Part shown: positions 25,454 through 32,545 of the stretch, one piece after another
Position numbering within the stretch: the first letter of the stretch is position 1
How the letters are laid out: every line of letters begins with the position of its first letter
Notes under the pieces: model-generated
Seen by the model: the letters and a program-made list of their open reading frames with translations, nothing else
What the model was told of the DNA's origin: nothing
Database searches by the model: none
Translations under genes and position numbers: made by a program
Origin: Sutcliffiella tianshenii
GTDB taxonomy: Bacteria; Bacillota; Bacilli; Bacillales; Bacillaceae_I
Direction of reading: 5' to 3'
DNA: 64,000 bases
Assembly: GCF_016908565.1 (NCBI RefSeq)
Contig: NZ_JAFBED010000001.1
Coordinates: 620,001-684,000 of the forward strand

Positions 25454-26146
25454 TTACAACGGCTTCGGATTATAGCTCGATCCGGTCCAGTCTGTAAGCT
25501 CACAGATTGCCTCCCAAAGCTTTGGATAAAACTCGAACTTTGCCCCACGTTCAAGCGCTTGTGCCGGGATTCCCTTCAGGCTCTTCGTATTCAGGCCGAT
25601 CATTCTCCGGACAAGTTGGATATGATGCTGGCGGAAGGTTTGGAAATTCTCATCAAACGCAATCATCTCCTGCATGAGCATAAACAGCTCCAGGTTATCC
25701 CCTGCGTTCTTGTGAAGTTCTAGCGGTGTCAGCCCGCGTTCATTCAAAATCGCTTCAAACGGCTGCCAGAGTGTCGGTCCCAATTTCAAAATGTGATTGA
25801 AGCCCGGTGAATCCTGACCGCTTCCTCTGCCAAGTGCGAGACGTATCGTATGGTAATCCCTCGGACTGATCACTTTTACCATATCGAACACTGGCGGCAG
25901 GTGCTTCATGTGCATATTGACCCGCTGCAGCTGCTGCGTCGCCTGAAGGACTTCCTTCGCTTTCATATCGGCGTCTGCGAGATTGATATATTGGATGACC
26001 AGCTTGAAGTGAAGCTCAGCGATCTGATGGATCATCTGAAATGTCAATTCATCCTCGCAGCACAGCTCCTGCTCCCCTTTTTGCAGGCTTAAAAGCTCTT
26101 CGGTGCGAATATATTTCTCATAATCGGTTATCTTTTTCTCTTCCAT
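25454..26146 (-). CDS. Tryptophan 2,3-dioxygenase-family heme protein, divergent and short
   Basis: This 230-residue all-helical protein resembles tryptophan 2,3-dioxygenase (TDO). It keeps the N-terminal YEKYIRTEELLSLQ motif, the distal-pocket region with His40 (MIHQIAEL), the substrate-carboxylate arginine region (DYHTIRLALGRGSGQDS, Arg102) and a heme-ligand candidate His175 (FRQHHIQLVRRMIG). The TGGSSG loop expected after the heme ligand is absent, and it is about 50 residues shorter than usual. No other kynurenine genes are adjacent. It may oxidise another indole or serve a different heme role. Confidence 0.75.
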   Translation of the reverse strand: MEEKKITDYEKYIRTEELLSLQKGEQELCCEDELTFQMIHQIAELHFKLVIQYINLADADMKAKEVLQATQQLQRVNMHMKHLPPVFDMVKVISPRDYHTIRLALGRGSGQDSPGFNHILKLGPTLWQPFEAILNERGLTPLELHKNAGDNLELFMLMQEMIAFDENFQTFRQHHIQLVRRMIGLNTKSLKGIPAQALERGAKFEFYPKLWEAICELTDWTGSSYNPKPL

Positions 26147-26278
26147 TTTTTCTCCTCCTGCTCCCGATCGAAATGGAAAGACTAACGGCTAACAACTAAG
26201 TTCCACTCTTTTCAGATATTTATGTAAACCCTTACATCCTATGTTACGCATTGCCTCAAACCACTGTCAACTATGATT

Positions 26279-27175
26279 CTATTCCCCTTGCAGGCTTTTA
26301 TGCATCCATATGGCCGCCTGCACCCCGTCCCCCATGGCAATCGCCACCTGCTCGGAATGTGCCACAATGTCACCTGCCGCCCACACATGCTTCACATTCG
26401 TCATTTTCGTCCTTGGATCCACTTTGATATGCCTGTTCTTTTCAAGCAGCACTCCCAACCCTGCAGAGAGATCTGTATGAACCTCATTCCCGCCTAGAGC
26501 GAGAAACCCCTGTGAGGCCCTCAGGTGCAGACCTCCTTCCAATCTTATCCCTTCTAACCGCGTCCCGTTGCAAGCCACGGACACAATCTTTTCAACAATC
26601 ACACGAACCCCTTTTTTATATAATTGTTCAAGTAGCTTTTCTCCGATGGGAGCCTTTCCATGGTTTACAAGAGTAATCTCCTGCGACCAATGTGTCAAAG
26701 CTAGTGCCATATTAGCCCCAGCATCCCCTGACCCTATGACCAAGGCCGGTTTATCGCTGACTTCATATCCATCGCAATCGGGACAGACAAATATACTGAT
26801 TCCCATACATGGGATGAGCTCAGGAAACATGGGGATGTTGTCTTTTATCCCGGTGGCGAACAGGAGACGCCTGGACCTATAGGCACGGGACTGCTCTGTG
26901 GAAGCCTCAAACTCTCCAGCATCCTCTGATACGCTTGTCACACGGTCACTTACAAAATGAACACCATATCCCTCCGCCTGCTGCTTTCCAAGCATTCTCA
27001 GTGTCTCACCGCTCACACCATCAGGCCAGCCAAGGAGATTATGATAACACCGGCAGAGATTAGATCTCCCATCATTTGAATCAATCACAATCACCCTGTA
27101 GCGGTACCTGCCCAGCTGGATGGCAGCCTGCAGACCCGCAATACCCCCGCCGATAATCATGCAATCGTAGAGCAT
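26279..27175 (-). CDS. Thioredoxin-reductase-like FAD-dependent oxidoreductase
   Basis: This 298-residue two-dinucleotide-fold flavoprotein has an FAD-binding GGGIAG near the N-terminus, a second Rossmann motif GSGDAG and the C-terminal VWAAGD(I)VAHSEQVAIAMGDG FAD motif. A redox-active CPDC lies at about 131-134. This is the class of TrxB and related small disulfide reductases, shorter than canonical TrxB. The ATG at 27175 has GGAGGG at a good distance; one more ATG directly before it is also possible. Its disulfide partner is unknown. Confidence 0.85.
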   Translation of the reverse strand: MLYDCMIIGGGIAGLQAAIQLGRYRYRVIVIDSNDGRSNLCRCYHNLLGWPDGVSGETLRMLGKQQAEGYGVHFVSDRVTSVSEDAGEFEASTEQSRAYRSRRLLFATGIKDNIPMFPELIPCMGISIFVCPDCDGYEVSDKPALVIGSGDAGANMALALTHWSQEITLVNHGKAPIGEKLLEQLYKKGVRVIVEKIVSVACNGTRLEGIRLEGGLHLRASQGFLALGGNEVHTDLSAGLGVLLEKNRHIKVDPRTKMTNVKHVWAAGDIVAHSEQVAIAMGDGVQAAIWMHKSLQGE

Positions 27176-27279
27176 CATCTATCCCTCCTCCGACTCTTTT
27201 GGGTAGTATTATTTGTCAGTTCGGGATGAATTATCAATCCTTCACAAATCAATATTTGAGAAAAAAATTGTCCAAGCAT

Positions 27280-27304
27280 GTTTCACTTTTTGTGAAGCGG
27301 GTAT
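27280..27304 (+). promoter_or_regulatory. Sigma-B promoter of the YflT-type stress gene
   Basis: GTTTCA (27280-27285) and GGGTAT (27299-27304) are 13 bases apart, matching the sigma-B consensus GTTTAA-N12/15-GGGTAT with one mismatch, 31 bases before the ATG. Confidence 0.85.
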
Positions 27305-27334
27305 TTTTATTACATAACCAAGGAGGCGATTAAC

Positions 27335-27679
27335 ATGAAACCAACTTATAAAGAATTTCAAAATGATGAACAAGTAGTAGGAGCTGTACAGGAGCTTAAA
27401 GCGCAAGGTGTACACGAGAACGACATCTACGTGATCACACATGATGATGACCGCACAAAGCGTGTAGCTGACAACGCGGATGCTAACACAGTTGGCGTAG
27501 GCGATGTTGGATTAGATACTTATGTGAAGAATGTCTTCCGCAGTAAAGGCGATGAGCTTCGTGCCCAATTCCAGGAGCTTGGATTCACTTCCGGTGAAGC
27601 GGAGCAGCTTGAAGAAAAGCTTGATCATGGAAAAGTCATTCTGGTTGTAAAAGACGCAACTGCAAGCAGCACCTTTTAA
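27335..27679 (+). CDS. General stress protein, YflT/GSP17M family
   Basis: This 114-residue cytosolic protein is of the YflT (general stress protein 17M-like) family. It shows an N-terminal alpha/beta fold (YKEFQNDEQVVGAVQELKAQGV, DIYVITHDDDRTKRVADNADANTVGV) and a closing GKVILVVKD strand. The molecular role is unknown in the family. A sigma-B promoter directly upstream fits induction by general stress, and GGAGG precedes the ATG. Confidence 0.9.
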   Translation: MKPTYKEFQNDEQVVGAVQELKAQGVHENDIYVITHDDDRTKRVADNADANTVGVGDVGLDTYVKNVFRSKGDELRAQFQELGFTSGEAEQLEEKLDHGKVILVVKDATASSTF

Positions 27680-27720
27680 GTAATCCTAAAACTAGTAAAC
27701 TCCCCCCCTTATATATATAG

Positions 27721-27752
27721 AAAGAGGATGGTCCATGTGGCCATCCTCTTTT
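27721..27752. terminator. Bidirectional terminator
   Basis: AAAGAGGATGG and CCATCCTCTTT form an 11-bp perfect stem with an 8-base loop between convergent genes ending at 27679 and 27760. Confidence 0.92.
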
Positions 27753-27759
27753 GTTGGTC

Positions 27760-29259
27760 CTATATGTCATACAATTCATCCACGTCGCGCTTTTCCCGTG
27801 TTAGATAAAAATAGTCATTACAGCTTGCACAATATACATACTCCCGCTTCCATTCCTCCTGATGACGAATGATGAGCTTGAGCGCGTCCACAAACTCGTA
27901 TATCTCCCCATTGGTCATGGTAGGGTGCATCGAAAACCTGATCCATCCAGGTTTTCCGGAAAGGTCCCCTTCAGAGATTTTATCTGTGATACTTTTGGAA
28001 GCCGCTTCATCGATATCAAATAAAAAATGCCCATAGGTACCTGCGCAGGAACAGCCCCCCCTTACCTGGAAGCCGAATCGGTCATTCAACAGTTTCACGA
28101 CGAGATTGTAGTGCAATTCTCTGATGCAAAAAGATACGATGCCGATGCGATGCCTTTTTTCCCCTTCAAGAACACGTACTTGTGGTATGCCCGCCAATTC
28201 ACCAAGAAGCAATGCAACCATTTCCTGCTCACGTTCCATTATTTGCTGTGCACCCATCTTCTCTTTGAGGCGGATGCAGAGTGCCGTGCGGATAGCCTGC
28301 AGGATACCCGGTGTGCCCCCGTCCTCCCGCGTTTCAATATCCTCAAAATAAGCATGCCCGCCCCAAGGATCCGTCCACTTGACGGTCCCGCCTCCTGGAT
28401 GGTCCGGCACCCTGTTGTGATAAAGATTTTTATCAAAAATCAGGACCCCGCTTGTACCCGGCCCGCCCAAAAATTTATGTGGCGAAAACAGGATGGCGTC
28501 GAGCTTCTCTAATGGATCCGGCGGGTGCATATCCATTGTTAAATAGGGTGCCCCTGCCGCAAAATCAACCACGCAAATTCCTTCATACCTGTGCATGACC
28601 TTGGCCAATTCATGATAGGGCGTCATGATCCCTGTCACATTTGAACAGGCGGTAAAAGAACCGATTTTCCATTTGCGATGCCGGTACTGTTTCAGCAACG
28701 CTTCCAGATTCCGAGGGCTTACATTGCCATTTGGGTCCGGCGGGACGATTACCACGTCCGCGATGGTCTCCTGCCAGGAGGTGTGATTCGAATGATGCTC
28801 CATATGCGTAATAAACACCACCGGCCGTTCCGCTTCAGGCAAAAATATACGGGCTTTCCACATCTCCGGGCCACGCAGGCCGAGAATTCTTTGAAACTTG
28901 TTCATGACGCTGGTCATTCCGAAGCCATCCATGATGAGGACATCCTCCTCACCTGCATGGACATGGGACTTAATGATGTTTCGCGCTTTATTATAGGCTG
29001 CTGTCATGAAGGAGCTTGTCGCATTTGACTCCGTGTGGGTGTTTGCCATGAATGGTCCGATTTTTTCAGCAATCCTCTTTTCAAACGGTTCATATAACCT
29101 GCCGCTTGCCGTCCAATCTGCATATCTGATTTGCTTTTCTCCAAATGGGGTTTTCATCTTATGTCCGTTCCCGATTATCCCTGTTCTGAAAGAGGAGAAA
29201 TAAGTCTCCAGTTCTCCCCCATACTCCCTCCGCTTGCTCCCGATCCGAGCTCTAATCAT
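27760..29259 (-). CDS. Class V aminotransferase-fold PLP enzyme (cysteine-desulfurase-like)
   Basis: This 499-residue fold-type I PLP enzyme is of the class V group (NifS, SufS, isopenicillin epimerase). The PLP lysine is in FSPHKFLGGPGT. The segments VDFAAGAPYLTMDMH and THMEHHSNHTSWQE are typical, and GGCSCAG carries a cysteine where SufS/NifS have their catalytic loop. The C-terminus is extended by about 60 residues ending in a CASC pair. No Fe-S assembly genes are adjacent, so a role in sulfur transfer is only possible. AAGGTGGAG precedes the ATG. Confidence 0.85.
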   Translation of the reverse strand: MIRARIGSKRREYGGELETYFSSFRTGIIGNGHKMKTPFGEKQIRYADWTASGRLYEPFEKRIAEKIGPFMANTHTESNATSSFMTAAYNKARNIIKSHVHAGEEDVLIMDGFGMTSVMNKFQRILGLRGPEMWKARIFLPEAERPVVFITHMEHHSNHTSWQETIADVVIVPPDPNGNVSPRNLEALLKQYRHRKWKIGSFTACSNVTGIMTPYHELAKVMHRYEGICVVDFAAGAPYLTMDMHPPDPLEKLDAILFSPHKFLGGPGTSGVLIFDKNLYHNRVPDHPGGGTVKWTDPWGGHAYFEDIETREDGGTPGILQAIRTALCIRLKEKMGAQQIMEREQEMVALLLGELAGIPQVRVLEGEKRHRIGIVSFCIRELHYNLVVKLLNDRFGFQVRGGCSCAGTYGHFLFDIDEAASKSITDKISEGDLSGKPGWIRFSMHPTMTNGEIYEFVDALKLIIRHQEEWKREYVYCASCNDYFYLTREKRDVDELYDI

Positions 29260-29424
29260 CGATACTCCACCTTATCCTCGCGCATTCTCCACCCATTATA
29301 TGTAAAGAAACATGGTAAGGGACCACTCTAAGGTTTTCAGTGATTTCTCTTTCTCTACGGATCCGTGTTACAATAAAGAGAGGCTATCTCTCAACACAAG
29401 GTACAAACCATTGGAGGGAATATA

Positions 29425-30828
29425 ATGACGAAAATGACGTCCATTAACATTCAACACGATAAGCACTCCTTACTCCTTGAGCCAACCGGCCTATATACGT
29501 ACCAAGGCTTTCAAGTACTGGAAGCACAAAATCAGGATCAGACAGACTGCTATTACTTGCTTTTTTATAAAACCGCCTATCTGACCGGAAAACATACAAT
29601 CAAGATAAAAAGAAGCTCCAGATTAAGCTCCATCCTGCAAAAAGGCATCACTCTACCGCCGACCCATCCATTTGTATCCTATCTGCTTACACACAATCGC
29701 ATACACACTTTCCCAGCCTTGAATCCACTATGGGAAAAAGTGCAGAAAAAATACTCCCCCCTTGAAGCAGCTAATATTCTCACCATCTTCGACACCTATA
29801 TGAAAAAGGAAAAAATCATCAAAGCAATCAAGGAGCTTGCACTCAAGCTGCGACGTGATGGACAGCTACTCCACACTTATCAAATGCTGCGCCTGCTTTC
29901 TGATTTATATCCTTCCCACCCATGGGCACCTGACATGTCCAAGAGCCTGCAGTATCAGTCCTACCAATCACTCTATCAATCAAACCTTGCAACCCTTGCT
30001 GTAAAAGATCCCCTATATGCCGAGCAATACTGCTATGAACATCTGGAGGACAAGACATGCCTCACAACCCTTCATCAGCTTATGGAAAAGGAAGGACGCA
30101 TCATGGAACTGCTCTGCTTGTATGCACACTCCCTGATTCATGACTCCCCTTGTGATGATCTCAACTACAAACAATTGACCGCCCTAATCACCGAGAACCC
30201 CGGCCTTGAGGGGAAAACGGATATCCTGGCTCATGTCGCACAGGCGAGAGCTGTCCCTCATGATAGATTATGGAAGGATCTCCTCACCCTTTTAAAGAAC
30301 GAAGGGCGCTATGAGGACGCACTGCTGCTATTGACCAAAAATAATTCCCAGATTTCCACGAAGAATTTCCCTTATCTACTGGAAATCCTGACTCATCTCG
30401 ATCCATCCAAGTATGTAAACATGCTGGAGAAGCTGAGACTCCCACTTTCCGACAGCATTTCTCCGAAGGAAGCGCAGTCGTTCTTCCAGGTTGTCATACC
30501 CATCCTTCTGAAGGAAAAGGGATTAGAATATACGAACGAATGGCTGATGCCGTACTACATTCAGTATCCTACCGTCCCGATCCTGCTGAAAATAAAGAAA
30601 ATGGCCGTCCTCAAAGACGACCCGGATCAAATGTATGCCCTTGGCGAACTTTACTACCAAATGAAACAGCTGAACGAAGCGGTGGAATGCTTCAACTGGG
30701 AGCTCGAGCTCGATCCAACGGACACCCGCTCCATCAAATGGCTGACCAAGCTCTATCTCGAGCTCGGGATGATAGAGGAATCCAAATCCTATCAGTATAT
30801 GTATCATAACCTGCAAAAGGGGTCTTGA
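29425..30828 (+). CDS. Tetratricopeptide-repeat protein
   Basis: This is a 467-residue cytosolic protein. After an N-terminal beta-rich region (1-110) it is a helical-repeat protein. The clearest TPR units are near the C-terminus (ALGELYYQMKQLNEAVECFNWELELDP and the following pair). Such proteins act as scaffolds; no catalytic motif is visible. It lies near another TPR protein, the dynamin-like GTPase at 32546, but is transcribed separately. A GGAGGG site precedes the ATG. Confidence 0.75.
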   Translation: MTKMTSINIQHDKHSLLLEPTGLYTYQGFQVLEAQNQDQTDCYYLLFYKTAYLTGKHTIKIKRSSRLSSILQKGITLPPTHPFVSYLLTHNRIHTFPALNPLWEKVQKKYSPLEAANILTIFDTYMKKEKIIKAIKELALKLRRDGQLLHTYQMLRLLSDLYPSHPWAPDMSKSLQYQSYQSLYQSNLATLAVKDPLYAEQYCYEHLEDKTCLTTLHQLMEKEGRIMELLCLYAHSLIHDSPCDDLNYKQLTALITENPGLEGKTDILAHVAQARAVPHDRLWKDLLTLLKNEGRYEDALLLLTKNNSQISTKNFPYLLEILTHLDPSKYVNMLEKLRLPLSDSISPKEAQSFFQVVIPILLKEKGLEYTNEWLMPYYIQYPTVPILLKIKKMAVLKDDPDQMYALGELYYQMKQLNEAVECFNWELELDPTDTRSIKWLTKLYLELGMIEESKSYQYMYHNLQKGS

Positions 30829-30843
30829 TAGTTGGTTCCATTT

Positions 30844-30874
30844 AAAAAAACTCGTCAAATTGACGAGTTTTTTT
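30844..30874 (+). terminator. Terminator of the TPR gene
   Basis: AAAAAACTCGTCAA and TTGACGAGTTTTTT form a near-perfect hairpin, 16 bases after the stop at 30828. Confidence 0.9.
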
Positions 30875-30918
30875 CATTTTGGGCTATGTTGCAGCCGCTT
30901 GGTTGAGCCGAGAAGTCG

Positions 30919-31030
30919 GATATCAATGAAAATTTCAATATATCGATGAATCCGGCCACGATATCAACGAAAATTTCCGGATATCAATGAAAATTTAAAT
31001 TTATCAACGAAAACACAGGAGATATCGATA
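30919..31030. repeat. Array of degenerate 20-bp-period repeats (ATATCAACGAAAATTTCC type)
   Basis: ATATCAAYGA or ATATCGATGA words start at about 30920, 30940, 30961, 30981, 31001 and 31021, with AAATTTC spacers. The array is between convergent genes in a 400-bp gap. The consensus is the reverse complement of the array at 24858. Confidence 0.78.
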
Positions 31031-31058
31031 AAACGCATAATTCGACAAAAATCGATAA

Positions 31059-31191
31059 GGGCCTGGCCCCTGTCCCGTTAGAATGTTCACTAGTACGGGG
31101 TCTGGCCCCGCTAGGAATTTATCAATCGAATATTCCGCTCGGTAAGGAAGAATACTCCCACTATATCCTTAGTGTTGCGGGGCCAGACCCC
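31059..31191. repeat. GGGTCTGGCCCC inverted-repeat cluster
   Basis: GGGCCTGGCCCC (31059-31070), GGGGTCTGGCCCC (31097-31109) and GGGGCCAGACCCC (31179-31191) lie together. The last two are perfect inverted copies 69 bases apart. They are the same word as the arms at 5871 and 9578. The remaining bases up to 31228 show nothing else. Confidence 0.7.
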
Positions 31192-31228
31192 CCTCGCTGA
31201 ATCACGTGTCGTTTAAACGTTTATTCGC

Positions 31229-32440
31229 TCATCCCAGCATTTGCACAAACACAACCTTCAAGTAGTTGCCTTCTTTAAACTGCTTGATCGTCGCAAAATC
31301 ACTTGGCAACGAAAACTCTTCGAGGATTTTGTATTTCTTTTTGTTGTCCTTGAAGGCCTGGTCGATAAAGCCTTTGAACTTGTCCATTCCGAAGGTGCTG
31401 CAATTGGTGGAAGCGACGATGATCCCGTCATGCTCCGTGATGGCTATCGCGTCCGAGACGAGGCTGGTGTAGTCCTTTGCTGCCCGGAATGTCACTTTTT
31501 TGGATCGTGCAAAGCTTGGGGGATCCATGATGACCATGTCGTATTTCAGGCCTTTTCTTTTGGCATATTTGAAAAAATGGAATACTTCCTCCACCAGGAT
31601 GGACTGCGTCTTCTCGTCGATCCCATTGACGTTGAACTGCTCGGTCGTCTTAGGCAGGCTGCGGTTCGCAAGGTCTACACTCGTTGTTTTGGCTGCCCCT
31701 CCAAGTGCCGCATAAACCGAGAACGCACCAGTGTATGAGAAGGTGTTGAGGACCGTCTTCCCTTTCGCATATTTGTCCCGTATCGTTTTTCTGACCTCGC
31801 GCTGATCGAGGAAGATTCCCACCATGGCGCCGTCATTCAGATAGACTGCAAAATTCACGTCATTTTCTTTAATCAAATGAGGTTCGGGCGCTTTTTCCCC
31901 TGAAACAAAGTCATCGTCCTCGACATAGGTGCCGCCATCTGTATTGAATCGTTTCTTTTCATAGATGCCCTTTACATCGAGTACCTCCCCGATAGCGGCG
32001 AGCACCTCTTCCTTAAAGGTATAGATGCCTTCGCTGTACCAGTTGATCACAAGATAGCCGTCAAAATACTCGATGGTAAAGCCGCCGATTCCGTCGCCTT
32101 CCCCATTAAAGAGGCGATAGGCTGTTGTGGAGTTATCCTTCAGGAGGAATTCCCTTTTACCAAGAGCCTGCTGAAGCTTCCGTACAAAAAAACGGGTATC
32201 GAATTCCTCGTTTTCATTGTTGGTGACGATCCAGCCGTAGCCTTTATTCTGATTTCCATAATACCCTTTCCCAAGAAACTGGTTGGACTCATCCACCAAT
32301 TTCACGAGGACCCCTTCTTCCTTCAGGTCCTTGCCATTGATGATGGCCTCTTTAGTTATCAGGGGATATCCGTTTCTATACTGCTTGCTGAATTTATTTT
32401 TCACTCTTAATGTGGTTTCCTGTCGCATCCCGTCATCCAT
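31229..32440 (-). CDS. RlmI/YwbD-type SAM-dependent RNA methyltransferase
   Basis: This 403-residue class I methyltransferase of the RlmI family methylates a cytosine C5 in 23S rRNA in characterised members. It has an N-terminal PUA-like region (1-75), an RNA-binding linker, and a Rossmann domain with VLNTFSYTGAFSVYAALGGA (SAM loop), DLANRSL and DMVIMDPPSFARS (catalytic NPP-type motif). The gene stands alone. The start is either ATG at the N-terminus; neither has a strong ribosome site. Confidence 0.88.
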   Translation of the reverse strand: MDDGMRQETTLRVKNKFSKQYRNGYPLITKEAIINGKDLKEEGVLVKLVDESNQFLGKGYYGNQNKGYGWIVTNNENEEFDTRFFVRKLQQALGKREFLLKDNSTTAYRLFNGEGDGIGGFTIEYFDGYLVINWYSEGIYTFKEEVLAAIGEVLDVKGIYEKKRFNTDGGTYVEDDDFVSGEKAPEPHLIKENDVNFAVYLNDGAMVGIFLDQREVRKTIRDKYAKGKTVLNTFSYTGAFSVYAALGGAAKTTSVDLANRSLPKTTEQFNVNGIDEKTQSILVEEVFHFFKYAKRKGLKYDMVIMDPPSFARSKKVTFRAAKDYTSLVSDAIAITEHDGIIVASTNCSTFGMDKFKGFIDQAFKDNKKKYKILEEFSLPSDFATIKQFKEGNYLKVVFVQMLG

Positions 32441-32545
32441 TCTTCATATATTTTATTCTAGTATAACTCATTTACTGTTTTAGGGTATTTTATACATTCT
32501 CCCACAAAGATAAAGCCCCTACCCAATGGATAGAGGCCGTAAATG

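Noticed and set aside
12041-31030. CRISPR-like look of the 20-bp-period arrays
   Set aside because: Units are degenerate, there are no constant repeats with unique spacers of fixed size, and no cas genes are present.
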